Source of the DNA: Fragilariopsis cylindrus CCMP1102
Lineage: Eukaryota; Bacillariophyta; Bacillariophyceae; Bacillariales; Bacillariaceae
Assembly (NCBI GenBank): GCA_900095095.1
Contig: FMBT01000381.1
Span: forward strand, 1 to 64,000
Length of the DNA: 64,000 nucleotides
Direction: 5' to 3'
A program made the position numbers and the translations under genes. Positions 45,758 to 59,300 of this stretch are shown here, one piece after another; position 1 is the first letter of the stretch, and each line of letters starts with the position of its first letter. The notes beneath the pieces were generated by a model that worked only from the letters and a program-made list of their open reading frames with translations, did no database searches and had not been told where the DNA came from.

Positions 45758-48700
45758 TTATATTCTATCTAGTGAATCCCAACTTGTTAATGCGGGCCTT
45801 TGATTAAAATCTGTGTCCTTTTTCTTTCCGCCGCAAGCTTTTTTGATTAATGTTTTTAGACTCCTCCAAGATACAATCGTGTCAGTGCTAGCCCATTCTT
45901 TTGCTTGATCAATAAAGTTACGCTTCGCCTCGTCGTTCATCCTCTCGAAGAATTTTCCAGAGAGTAATGAACCGCCTACAACACATCCAAATCGTCGATC
46001 TTCTTGCAGTCGTATATTCATAGACCTTTTAAACATTAGACCGAATGTATTAACATTCTTATTCAATGCGTTGAACAAAGATGAGTAAACGGATGGAAGG
46101 CTTTCGATTGCCCAGGGTGGAAGACCACCTTGGGAGCCTCGAAAAAGTGCAGCACCGATGATACCCAAACCATCAGCATCTGGGTCGTGACTGGTAGCCA
46201 CCGGAATCGCTATAAGTAGCTCCTTCGCTGCAGATTGAATCATGATAGAGCCCAGATCGAAATAGCTCACGAAAAATTCCATCATGACCAGTCCTTGGGG
46301 GCCGTCCAGACTCATACCAGGGTCAAGCGCTCTTTTGTCTTGAGTTTTCTCTAATGAGGAATAAAACAGCAGGCTAATGGCAACAATAAACGTCTCCACA
46401 AGTAGTTGCTTGATAACTGTGGCGGCTTCAGCTCCGTTGTCTTCGTGCGATTTTGCAATTATAATTGCTATTTGGTTCATGCAAAGAAACCAAGTCTCGG
46501 CAATAACAGGCCGAGGATCGTGAAAAGAACCCTTTTCAACGGGCATCGGACACTCCGAAAGCAACGTGCGAAACACGACTTGCCGTGACGTGTACAGTAC
46601 ATGTAAACAATTCCTCATTGAAAAAATGGGGGTCTGCAACGAACAGGATTTCTCCAGCGTCTCTAACACAGCTCGAATCCCGATACCCGCCGGAATGCCC
46701 GTCTCTTCGGAGATGATATCTTCGTGAAAAATTATACTAGATGATGTTGGTCCAGCAGAACATTGAGCAATCACAGCCTCGCATTCAGTTGTTATCAAAG
46801 AAACCAACATCTCTACTGCTGAAGCCGGAAGATCTGGACTTCCAGATATTCTCAATAAAGTAAACAATGCAGCCCGAAGTCGATTCCATTGAATGATGCT
46901 CTCGTATGGTATGCTGGCATCCCCAACCGACAAAAACCCAAAGTTTCCTGCTGAGTGAAGCACGCATAAGCAAGTGGCTTGCAAATTTGTGCTGTCAGAG
47001 ATAGTGAAAAAGGATTGGATGACATTTGAAGAAAATGCGGCAATATCAAAAGTGCTTTCACAGACACGGTATAAGTGTTCGGCCTGAAAATTTCCAGTAG
47101 ATGTTCCAGCGATTGAGCCAATAGCATTTTCAAATATAGCGGCCAATACACCGGAAGCTTTAGCTGTTCCACCAGAAATGATTTCTAAATGACATATAAT
47201 ACCTAGTAGTATCCGTCTTGACTTAGGAAAGACGCCAATACCATATAACAATCCTCCGCGTTGGTTCTCTATTTTCTTCAATTCTTCGTAGAGTCCACAC
47301 AAATCAACTAGTATCGACTCCTTGCTCCTCAAAAAGACAAGGGACAAAGAATCACTCTCGTATGCAAGGCGCATCAATGCGAGTACTCCAACTTTTTGGT
47401 TATTACGAATCGAATCATTATAGAAGAAAAAGAAAGCGTGAGAAATATAGTTGGTCTTCTTCGGAAGTGATGTTGTATATTTCATACTTCGTCAACATCA
47501 AAAAGTAATGGAATGGAATGCAACTAATTATAACTGAAGAGTAGTTTTCTCTATATGGTACTTACCATGATCCTCTCCTCCTGGGCTTCTCATTGCCCCG
47601 CGAATATCAAAACGCGAACTCCGTAACGAGGACGGTCCTGATAATTCGGGTAGTCTCAACATCGAAGTGGCAGCTGCTTCGATACCGATCCTCATTATCG
47701 TCTTTACTTCTGGCTCCATAGTTGGAATCTGAGCAAGTTTAGATAACATAGGTGATAGCGAGGCAACAGCAAGATTATAGACTCTGCTTAGGGGAAGAAT
47801 TTCGTTCACAGGAGCAATCGGAAATGCAAGAAGAAGACATCTTCCCGCCGTCTTTGTAATTTCAAATGCTAGATTCAGAATGACGATGAAATTTTTATCC
47901 TCCGGCGCACCCTGATTCAAATACTCTAAGTACAAGCTTGCAACTGAATAGATAGGTTTTGCTAGGGCTGAGAAGGCATGTAAAGCTGTCTCTGGAAAGA
48001 GAGTATTCGAAGTAGCTGCCTCCTGGATGGGTTGTGCACAACATTGTAGTAGTCGCAATAAGATGGACGATGATACTGCAATATGGGAAGCTGGGTAATT
48101 TTCGCTTCGTATACTGGTCGTTGAAGGGAAGCAAGACATCGTGCGTAATACTTCTCGGACGTCATTTCTCTCGCTTTCTAAATCTTCGTCATTATCCTCT
48201 CCTAAATCATTGAAGTATCCCGATGGGTAGCCACACTGAGAGGCTAGATTCATAGAGGACTGGAAAAAGTGAAATGAAATTACTTCGAATAAATCTGCAG
48301 TCAAGGATTGATTGCTATTTGTAGTCAAAATATTTGAGAGGACGTCGTGTAGGGTATATAGAGACTCTGCAGCAAAGCTTCTTACCATGCGAGACGGACT
48401 GGCACAAACTTGCTGTATCGAATGGCTGATAGATACATATAAAGACATTGATGCTGTGTCTTGGTGTGCACCCAGCTCCCGTAAGATAAATGGAAGGCAA
48501 GCGTTGGCACAGGCAGCTATTGCACCCACTGGCCCATCCCCCTGAACATCTTGTTCATTCAAAGATTCAGAATTTGAATCCTCCACGATTCGTCGTAGCT
48601 CTAACCGTAACAGTTCTTCCAACCTGCTCCAAGTCTGTTGGGCCATGGTACACGCTGTTTCTCCCCTGTGTCGGACTTCGTTGTGTGCTGATGTCAACAA

Positions 48701-49432
48701 TTCGTCAGTTGACTTGTCTTCTATCCTCTGCTTTGTCCGTTTTTTAGATTTACTCGACTGCTTCTTTTTATTTGTTTGTCGTGAGCCCTCCTTGCTTTGG
48801 ACAATGGAGGAGGCCAAGACTTGGTCTATCGTCCAAGTTCCACTTTCCATTATTGCAATCCAATATGCCATTGCAGCCTTGGCTTCTAACGATGTTTGTG
48901 ACTGTGGTTGGTCCAACGAACTAGGCTGATCCCACGCCCGCAATACCAACGAAACACTGCTGTTGACAAATTCAATTGGCAACGGCACGCACTTGGCCCA
49001 AGCCTCGCACATTTGCAAGAGAAGAACAGAGGACGTCGAATGATTGGTAGCCGTCGAAGTTGAAGTTATCAATTCTCGGAGGGATTGCCATACTTGAATC
49101 ATTCCTTGGGTTTTCAGCTCATTTGTTACAGCAAAGAAGCAGCGCGGATCCAAAGATAGGCGACCGTAGGCACCACCTCCGCTTCCAGCAAGAATAGCTT
49201 CTGGTAGAGCTGTTAAAACAGTATAATAAAGGCTATGAACGGCTTCCTGATTCTGGTTCTGGTGCTGCGTTTGAGGTTGTAGCATTGTGATTGTTCCTAG
49301 GATTGTTGTAACAATTGGTTGGGTATGAGGTGCCGAAGCAGGTAGGGATGAGGATGTGTACCTCATGCGAGCTGCTATGACGGCGATAGCTGATGCCAGA
49401 GTTTTTAAAATGGGTCGAATGTGATCAAACAT

Positions 49433-49463
<31 letters not shown>

Positions 49464-50149
49464 TGTTGAATATTAGTATGTTGATGCTGCCGTTGGTAAC
49501 AAGATTTGGTCAAGGCATCCAAAATACTAGCTAATAACATCATGGATATTTCTCCCTTGATTCGTTCCTCATATTCCACCACATTAGTTTGTTGTTGTGG
49601 ATCCACAGCAGGATGGTAATTATTTACAAGTTGGGATAAGATAGCAAACGATGACGTGGAAGATCCTTGGAAATGTTGCATGACCCATCTTCGATAACCT
49701 TCTAAAACTTGTTCGGGACGAAGAGGTAATGTAGAGGAAGAGGGATCTTCGAATTCAATATCAATCGCCTCGCAAAGTTTGACTCGTCTCAAGCGGTGTA
49801 CCAAAGTTTGCGCAGCGAAGAGAGATTCGGCATACTGTACCTTTTGATTACTGTGGTTGTTTGGATCGTGATTCGTACTCGCGATGGATGATACAAGATA
49901 TATACATGCCAGCCAAGTAGATCCAGCGTCGGTAGAATCTATATGCTGTTTATGATCGTTGTCGGGTTGAGAATCCTTTAGCTTACGACGTACATTCCTA
50001 GTTTGAAAATTAAGTAAGTAATCGTGGGCCTGTTTCGATGAAGGTTTTGTTCTTGAATCCAACGAAGATGGGAGAGGTAATGAGTAAAGAGTAGCCAGAG
50101 CTAGTCGAAGGTCTGGTACAAGTAGCGGTGTATTTGTTGTTGTATACAT
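45758..50149 (-). CDS. Importin-13/transportin-3-like karyopherin-beta
   Basis: This is a 1405-residue HEAT-repeat protein. Exons are 50149-47566 and 47391-45758 (GTAAGT...AAAAAG, joined as EDH|VGVLALM), totalling exactly 1406 codons. The N-terminus has the IPO13/TNPO3-type pattern of paired helices (TWLACIYLVSSI, YAESLFAAQTLVHRLRRVKL), then long helical repeats such as EAKAAMAYWIAIMES and QQTWSRLEELLRLELRRIVE. Sections similar to exportin-1-like repeats follow (HDVLSNILTTNSNQ, FEVISFHFFQSSMNLASQCG). The C-terminal exon continues the repeats and ends RSLKTLIKKACGGKKK. Family members carry SR proteins and other cargo through nuclear pores. At 1405 residues it is longer than the usual 950-1000, partly from polar inserts and a Gln run (about residues 228-240). 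It could be a stramenopile-specific karyopherin. Confidence 0.75.
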
Positions 50150-50172
50150 CCCTCTAGTAGCAGTAGTAGTAA

Positions 50173-50250
<78 letters not shown>

Positions 50251-51512
50251 GAGAATGAACTATTATCTAACACAAAGACTTTTACTTTCGTACCGGTGTG
50301 CTCAATGTTATTTCATTGAATTGATCTAATAATATTTTGTTCTAGGTCGGTCTGAAATCTCAAATCTCAAATTAAAACACAATATTTAAAATAATGATCT
50401 TCGTGAAGCAAAAAAATTGTGGCTGTCAATCCTGCCTCGTCATCACTAACACAAAAATTAACAAAAATAATTATTTAAAGATTCCTCGACCCTCCTCCAT
50501 AGCTACCCTAATTAATATAATATTATTACTTGCAGGAATTAAAGGGTATGATGTGCAGGAGGTTTTTAAATTGATACAGTATAAATTGATCAAAACTACA
50601 ATAACAGAAAAAGAGAAGAAAGTTATAAGGGCAAAAAAGTGAGCAGCAGCAGACTCTATTTAAAGTACACTCTGCTGTGCAGGTGGGTAGCAGGTGGGTT
50701 TTGTAAGGCATAAATTAAAAGCTTGATTGAACAAAAATGAATTTTAATTGGTACATTTGGTTCATTTGTTCTACTATTACTCTAAGCTCTTTTTGTTGTT
50801 CAACAGACACACTAAAACGTAGTTAAAGAATAAGATAAGTATAAGAAGTACTTACTGTGGGAGTAAAAGACACTCAAGTCACTAGTGAATGAACACCTAG
50901 TAGTACAAGTAGACTTGTACGCGGCATCATGAGCAACTTTTCTGATGAACACTATTTACATATGTACATAGTTAGGAAGTCTTCCGTCTAGTGAACTTAG
51001 GTAGCTAGACATATTCACAGGATATGATAACATTATAATAATCTTTCCTCACTTTGGAAAGATAGTTCAATAAGTAGTTTACTACAGGGTCGTGTTATCA
51101 ATTAGATTAGATAATAATGTATCATTGTCAAGAGCTCAATAGAGAGGTTGGTTTGGTGAAAGATTTTACAGAACAAAATTCATGCAAATAAAATTATATA
51201 CCACATACGAAACTGCGCAAAAGATTGCTCATGTATTAAAGAAATGAAATTGCATACCTACCAATTGTTTCTGAGATTGGCAATGAGATCTTGTCCTACC
51301 TTGAATATCAACTGACCTTATTAACTAGAAATTGATCACACAAATAGGAAAGCTGTTGAAGTGAAGAGCAAGGAGATGGAAAAATTGCACCTTCATGAGG
51401 AACGGCATGCTGTACTGAATGCACGTCAACTTAAAACACAGCTCCATAGCCATATTTGCTTACACACCAAAAAGTAGAACAAGGAAACCAAAACATAAAC
51501 ACAAAAGTTCCA
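50150..51512. other. Upstream region of karyopherin gene plus accessory DNA
   Basis: It begins with the CT run at 50174-50249. Past about 50400 the DNA is AT-rich without a complete gene. A plus-strand stretch near 51290-51480 reads like part of a charged coiled coil (NRKAVEVKSKEMEKLHLHEE), which may be an old exon or chance. No intact frame is seen. Confidence 0.4.
50174..50249. repeat. (TC)n/(GA)n microsatellite
   Basis: About 75 nt of uninterrupted TC dinucleotides. It ends 25 nt before the karyopherin ATG; on that gene's sense strand it is a GA run in the leader or core promoter. Confidence 0.97.
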
Positions 51513-52535
51513 CTAGGAAACGCATTCCTGAATAAGTTGATGATGATGGAATGTATGCATTCTAGCATCAAAGAAACGTTCTGGTATAATTGGGTTGTCT
51601 TGTAATCCAAGAGCTACATTAATTGCAGATTTATTTCCTCCACAGAGCTTTATTCTTGTTATTTTGGTTTTCAAGAGCGTTATTGATTTTCTCCCTTATG
51701 TTTTTAGTATCTTGGCTAAGATTCCCAACATCATCCAGATAAGAAGAAACTTTCTATCGGTATTGTCAGTCTTAGAATAAATTTCAGCCAGTTTTATGGA
51801 CTGTTGTTCCCTTTCTGCCAATGTTGACCTTGTAGAACCATCATGCAACCATGATAATGTTCTCTTGTCTCTGCAATATCTTATTGACAAGCAGAAGTAC
51901 TTTGAATACAAAGAGCTGCAGCCTGAAGATAAATTTCAAGTGAGAATCCACAGTCTCCAAATTCAGCTGCTTCAAAAGAACAAATTTCCTTCCTTCTGTT
52001 AGCATCTTGTTGACGAGCGACCTGTGCTGTCTTGCAGAACATTTACTCTCATTTTCACCTTGAGTGGTAAAGTTGGCTAGACGATTGGATTATTCTGTAA
52101 TGATAGAGCATCCAAACAAACAAAAAGCAACAACATGATACCCTGGAAACACCCAATTGTCTGGAGGTTCTTCAGAGGGCGTGGCTTCAGCATAAACACT
52201 AGAATAGTTGTTGCCAACAGCAGCGCTCTCCTCATCAAGAACAACAATAGTTTTCCTTATGCCATGGTTTTCTTCCTTGTACATTTCATCAAGAAGAACG
52301 TGACTCAGAAGTTTCATGTTCTTTTTCACTAGATGGAAGATTTTTACTGGAATCAAGAAATGTGTGAGCATATGCTATTGCTTTCTTTCCATACTGATAA
52401 GTGCTATGGAATGCAATGTTCTACCTGGAGTCAACATTTTTCCATTCAATGTAGAATATCATAAATGTTCTTCCATCATCTCTTTCCCATGACAAAGCTT
52501 GATTGTTCCTTTATATTAGGACTATAGATTGGCAT
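51513..52535 (-). pseudogene. Broken coding remnant of unknown family
   Basis: The minus strand shows protein-like text over about 1 kb, such as AFHSTYQYGKKAIAYAHTFL, LDEMYKEENHGIRKTIVVLD, PSEEPPDNWVFPGYH, TLAEREQQSIKLAEIYSKTD and AINVALGLQDNPIIPERFFD. The composition is that of a globular alpha-helical protein, possibly with TPR-like helices, but no family is recognised. The reading is interrupted several times. It may be a decayed host gene or a mobile-element fossil. Because other genes here show consensus base loss, an intact gene is not fully excluded. Confidence 0.45.
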
Positions 52536-53181
52536 TTGATTCGTTAAAAAGGGGGCATCGGTTTTAGTTTTTGTAAAATGTGAACCTGTCGTAGCTTTAC
52601 GAAATATCATGGTTTAGATTATTTAAGGTAATGTTATATTTGACACGTATAATATGTTAATAAGTAAAATCGACGTCGACTCAGACTTTGGGTCAAAACA
52701 ATTATTAAATATAACTATAAACAATAATCTAGTCGTACGGTCATTTTATAACAAGATGGTACAGTATGCTCTACCACAGTATGTTTTATAGAAGTTTTAA
52801 AAAGTGTGAGCTTGTTCTGTTGGTTCGCTTTTTCCAGGTCTTTCGTGGTCTTGGCTTCTTTGTGCATAACGGGCCATAAGTATCGCTTTTTATCAAAAAG
52901 GCCTGAGACTTTTCTGTTCTGTACATGTGAGACAATTCGAACATGTATGTTCATCGGTAGATCTAAAAAACTTCGATAGGACACTGAAAAACCGTATTTA
53001 GTCCTATAGCTTCAATAGCGGTTGTTCTATTTATGTTTGTGACTGTTACCCGGAATAGCAATAAGAATTAATTTAATCCTCAAAAGCCTGACTTTTGTCG
53101 AGATAAAAACAAAACTAAAAATCACTAATCAATCGATCATCGAGAAGAATAAAAACACACACAAAATAATTGTACTTGTAA

Positions 53182-53271
53182 CAGCAGTAGCAACAAAAAC
53201 AATAACCACAACAACAACAACGACGACGATAGCAACAACAACAACAACGACGACGACGACGACGACGACGA
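53182..53271. repeat. CAA/CGA trinucleotide array
   Basis: A block of CAA, CGA and AGC triplets, including about eight consecutive CGA/ACG units, lies just upstream of the large gene. Confidence 0.9.
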
Positions 53272-53300
53272 AGGCTTTACTACGTGCTGCCACTCCGAAC

Positions 53301-53324
53301 TGATCTGATCTGATCTGATCTGAT
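53301..53324. repeat. (TGATC)n pentamer array
   Basis: Nearly five tandem TGATC units, ending 15 nt before the ATG of the DUF1800-DUF1501 gene, so in its leader. Confidence 0.92.
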
Positions 53325-53339
53325 TTCCAGTCTAATCTA

Positions 53340-56300
53340 ATGAAATTCAACAAGTTGTTGTTCTTTTCTTTTGCTTTTGCCTTTGCCTTTGTCTTCGTCT
53401 TGAAGGGGGCAAACGGTGTTGAAGAAGAAACATGTCCATATGATTACAATGTTATTCAACGTGTTGGAAAATCAGATTATATGACTGGCCAACCCATGAA
53501 GATTATTGATCAATCAACAACAACCGTAAAATTTACTGTCGGTAATACATGGACGAATGATGAAAATGATGTTTTAGATGAAATTTTTGTTGTTTATCCT
53601 GCAAACGGTGAAGGAGAACGTAAATGTTATCTGGATACGAATGTTGCTACCGGACAATCCATCGATACCAGTCTTAAAGCACACTGTACCCAAGCAGGTG
53701 TTGCCTTAGTTCGAATCTACATTCGTGATTCGAGTTTTAAAAGCATTAAAGATACCGCACAAATTCCTAATGGTTGTTATGATAATCCCGATGATAATAA
53801 CAACGACAAACGCGGACTAGAATATGTCGGTGTTTTGAACTGTCTACCCACTTGTTCTGCTGAAGATGAAGATAATATTATTGATCATCCATTTGAAATA
53901 TCATATCCCCTTACTCCAATCAGCGAAATTACACTATTCTCTTGTCCCGATCCTGGAGATGAAAATGATGGCCTAATGGTGTTGCCTTCATCATTTAACA
54001 AAAATGGTGGTCTATTAGAATTAAAGAAGAGTTCCTCTGGAAATCTTTGTACACTCATTGAGGTTAACTCTAATGCGGCTGCTATTGCTTCTACATATAA
54101 AAGTATTGATGCGCGTTCTCGATCGCTTGTGGATGGTGATGCTGTAGAAACAATAGGAATCAAACCAGTGGCACGTACTTATAATGGATATGGTTGGGAA
54201 GCATCTGCTGGTGAATATTCCTCTTCTGTATTTGATTGTAATCAAGATAATACTTGTACGGTTCTATTACCAGCCATCAATCCAGGACGATCATATGCCT
54301 TGAAGTCGTATAGCAATCGGAATATCTCTGATATGAATAAGAGGGCAAGATTCCTTGAAAAAGTTACCTTTGGTCCTACAAGATCGGATATAAAGGAGTT
54401 TACAAGTCCTGCTGATTGGGTAAGTGCGTTGGTGTATTATTTGTTCTTTATATAATATCATTTTAAATGCTCTGGACAACAACGACTCACTCAATTTTCT
54501 TACCTTACTTTTTGTCGGTATTCGTATTAATTGTATCGTTTTGTTTTTGTTTCGGTCCTTTAGGTGACAGATCAATTTGAGATGAAGATGACGTCGCATC
54601 GAGCTTTTTATCGACAACATCTAACACATTGGCACCAAGAGACGAGTTATCATTCTCTATTAGATACTAATGCATGCGAAAAAGGGGCGAGGTTTCGCAA
54701 GTACACATTCATTAGTACTGATATCGACCGAATGATGACGATCACCGTTTCTCCGAATGATTCATCGAAACTAATTATCGCCGTTGACGGCCAAACACGG
54801 AGTATCGTTGAAGGACCAGCACAATGTGGTAATTGGGAAGGCCCTAAATCTGATCTTCCAGAAGGAGAATATCAGATCTGCTATCACCCTTTGGATGGAC
54901 TGGAGGGGATTGTCCGTGTGAAGAGTATTAATAACAATTGTGACTGTGAGCTCTTTTTTGGTGGAACGTATGGTAATCCCATTGTCCAGTTTGACGACGT
55001 TCATCTTCCTGATTTACCTACTATTGATCTTAATGACGAAAACATCGTTCCAGTTTTAAGTGATCGCTTCTTTAACTCAGATGTTGAAACTGAAATGCTC
55101 CAATTATCATCTAGTTTGACTGACAGTTATTGTGATGAAATTTCAGGAATAATTCCTGGTGCACCCGAAATATTAAGGGTGGGAGTAACAACCAACGACA
55201 GTGGGGGTAAGGACTACTGGATTCATACAACTTCCTTTCAATTGCGGAGTAATGAAATCGGAAGTCCTCTACCAGATGGTGGTAAAGATGCGATGACAGC
55301 AACAGCGGATGCCCCATATGAGCGTATGATGACAGCATGCTCAAGTGCACCAAGGACGTTTCTAAATGAAGATTCGTGTATCTTGTCTGATAATGCGTGC
55401 TACGATGGAGAGGGACCTGATGTTGATATCATTCTCAACTTGGAGAATCTTGAAAAGATACACACTGCTACTGGAGGAGCTGGCGGCGAAGACACGCGTT
55501 ACGTGTATGTTGTCGAAGGTTTGCGCATTGACAATGATTCTCTTGAGTACATTGATTACCCTTGTACTGCGGGAGGTTTCTCTCGGTGGATTCGTGTTGA
55601 GAACTGTACAGATGTCACAGCTATCGGTAAAGAAACTAAGACTATCTTTGAGAAACTTCTCGGTGATTCTAGTGACAGCAAAAATGAGCTCGTAAAGGAT
55701 GTGTTCTTTCCTTTAGATGGAAAAGAGTGTGATAGTGATGATTCTACTTTTTCTGAATTCAGTATTTTTCTAAACGGTCAATGCTGGCAAAATACACACC
55801 CACACAACTACCAAGTTTTTGATATGACGTACTGGTGAGTTATTCAGTTATTTTCCTTTCATCTGTCATTTTATGTGAGGATGGAACAATGTTTTTTTTC
55901 ATTCGAATCTATCGTTCTTAATGTATTATTTCTTACTGTGTAAATGAACATTTTTTCAGGACCACTGATGCGCATCCAGGCAATATCAACGTTAATCGTA
56001 TCAAGGCTTTTGCAGATGATGGTGATAACCCTACATGGGTCCTAACCTTTCCTGACTGGCACGATATGAAGCGCTGGCATATAAACATGGAAAATTTTCC
56101 TAATGTGGGGCGTTTTATGGACAACACTACATTAAAAAGTCTCCCCACAGAACTCTTCAGAGATGATATTGCACAATCATTTGGCTCGACTCCAGAAACG
56201 GTAGCTGCAAGTGGTAGTGTCATGGTATGTGGTAGCCCTTTTGAGGTTGCGACTTCACATGGCGAAGATGCAGGTATACTCTTCAAAGGTGGTTTCGACA

Positions 56301-59300
56301 TGTATACACGATATAATCATACCACGTTCGGTCTCGAGGAACAACGTACATCTATTTGGATGGATATTGCTCTCAAAGCACAAGACCAACTACGGCAGCG
56401 AACATCATTTGCGTTGAGCCAAATTGTTGTGATGTCCCCTGGTTCTATCAGTGAGAGAGATTATTCTGAACCCTTCGTTGCGTTCTATGATATCTTTGTA
56501 AGACATTCCTTTGGTAAATATTTTGATATATTGAAAGAGGTAACCTATAACCCACTGATGGCGGAGATGTTGACGTATAAAGATGGAGCTGTAAGTATAA
56601 AAATCTCCTGTAGCGTCGGTGCGATATGTCTTATTCTTTCACTTGATCAATGCGAACATCTCACAATCTTTGGTATTGGTATTGCCGTATCTTTGGGGTT
56701 CGTTTAGAGTACTGGATATTCCTGGGCCAGGCATAGTAGCCCTTCAGTAATGTCGCCGGATGAAAATTATGCAAGAGAGGTAAGCAAACAAGAAAACTTA
56801 CTGTATTTGTGTTTGTGTGTTCGCATCATAAAGCATCGGGCATCTTAAAGATGTTTTTCTTTCTATACAATATCGTTGTTTCTTCTCGGATTTTCAGATA
56901 ATGCAGCTTTTTACTATTGGACTCTATAAAATGAATATTGACGGAACTGCTGAGTTGGATAGTAGTGGGAATCCAATTGCGACTTACACCAACAAGGATA
57001 TCACAGAATATTCCAAGGTGTATACAGGATTTCATCGGCGAAAATTGAGATCAAATGTTGAAGATCCACGTGATCCCAAAGGATGGGGGAATAATATGGG
57101 TAAGTCGGTTCTATTTTTGCTCTCTCTCTCTTTCTTGATCTTGAGAAATTCTTATCTAACTAAAATCGTTTTTTGTAACTTAGTCGATCCACTGCAGATC
57201 AATGCAGAGAAAAAAGATCATTTTCCGAAAGTAAGTAATATTTTTGTTGACTTTTTGACTTACATTCTCGAATTCGCACCCAGAAAAAATTCACGCAAAA
57301 GACAGTGTGCTTACAAACCCGAAATTTTTGTTCCATTCCGCAGCTTGGACTAGATCGTCAATATATTGGCGACGGATTTCCAATTTGCTCAGACCTCCCT
57401 CTCCAGAATTGGCTGAAAAGTGGAGCTACATATCGCCTACTTGGTTCAAATTCGGCTCCTGATCTCTTGAATGATCCTACGTTATGGCATGACGGTCCTC
57501 CAAAAAGACTTTCTCTCAATTTTGCATCTTCGATTCTGGCTTCAACACTCTGTGGCGGAAATGTGGACGAGTGCATGCCTACGGCAAAGTTTGTTCTTGA
57601 TAAAGATATTAAGTGTGATGGGGAAGAATGTGATGTTGATGAGCCTCGATCATTTGAGGTTGCGCCAGGGGTATATTATGAATACATCCGCCCACCGTGT
57701 GTAAATCATGCTTTCTATAAGTTCCCGAAGACCATTTTCCGACGCTGGTATAATGATCGATTAATGTGTGGGAATCCTAAAAATCATGATGCCTCTACCG
57801 TTTGCTGCGACAATACCTTCCCATGGGGGGAGAAAGCATGGAGAAACGAAAAATTCTCGGGAGAAAGAGTTAACTTTGACACTGCACAAAACGAACGTTG
57901 TACAGCTGATAAAGACTTGAGACTTTGTTCTGATACATGGATTACCGCTGATGACTGTTCTAGTAAATCACAGGGGGGATGCGACAATAGGAATCTTTGG
58001 TACTGGACTTATCACGACTGCACTCTTTCAATCAAAATCAACACAGTAGGATCAATCGCTATCGTTCACGAGCATGGTGTCCCAGAAGAAAGCAAGGACT
58101 GTAAGTACATTTTCAATTGGTTGTTAATCGAACTTCTCTCTATATGTATTACTGTCACTAACGCGGTGCCGTCCACATTCAAACTCTTCGTCAATTTATA
58201 GACACGTATAAAATGGTCCGGCAGTAAGTTGTGTGGAATTGTATGTTGCTGCTAATCATTAATTATATTATGCATATATTCTAACAAAATGTGACGTATT
58301 TGAACTCTTATAATTCAGTGACACAAAAATGTTCTTTAGGGCGGATTGGGAATCAGACGATGATCTAGATGATTTTTTATTTGAATACCAGACTGGATGT
58401 ACTGAGTTGGGAGGCTTTATCGATCCAGATGACGGTTTGTGTCAGTGCAATGTCGGAGTGGAATCAATACAATTATTTGCAGATGTTTTTAAGTTGATTT
58501 CTATCAAGAATGTTCTCTCCCAAGCCACTATTGGAGCGTTCCAGCCAGACGAAGATGGAGAAGATGTGCCAGGTGTAGAAGGAATTCGAATGTACCCGAA
58601 AGGGGCACTTTCTACTGATACTGTGTTCGAAGTCATTGACGATAACGGGCGGAAGCATTTCCGGAAAAATATCGTCTCCCGAGTACTTATTGACGGTGGT
58701 GAAGGTGGAAGAGTTTTGAAATTCCGCAATCCAGTAAGTTTTTTCTCCATTTCTGAATTTACTGAACGGGATGCAAGATATGAATTAGATGCTGCATTGG
58801 AACACATTTACTATCATCAAAACATGGCACCTTTCTTGGCCAGGCTCTTGTCTCAGCGCTTTGGAGTATCAAATCCATCCCCACGCTACATTGAAACGGC
58901 TGCAACTGCATTTCGCACTGGATTATTTGAGGGTTTTGGCAGCGGGGAATATGGTTGTCTCAAAGCAACAATCGCCGCACTTTTACTTGATAGAGAGGCG
59001 CAAGATGATACCTTGGACCCTGATCCTACTCAGTAAGTTTCTAAACTTGATCTTTGCGTTCATATACGGAACAATTTTTCCACACGTAATCCTAACACAA
59101 AAACCACTGTCGTCACTCCCACAAACACATTCATGAATAATAATGACAGAGGAGCTATCCGTGAACCATTTTTGAAACTTACCCATATTATGAGATCACT
59201 AGAATTTGAACCTCGATCTGATTCTCCGTTCTTACGCTTTGGGATGGATGTTCAGGATGCGATCGGCCAATCACCTCATAAAATTCCCAGTGTCTTTTCA

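Larger units (their letters stand above)
52536..53339. other. Upstream region of the DUF1800-DUF1501 gene
   Basis: About 800 bp AT-rich. The last 160 bp carry trinucleotide and pentanucleotide arrays, listed separately. The minus-strand frame at 52715-52984 shows no motif. Confidence 0.45.
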
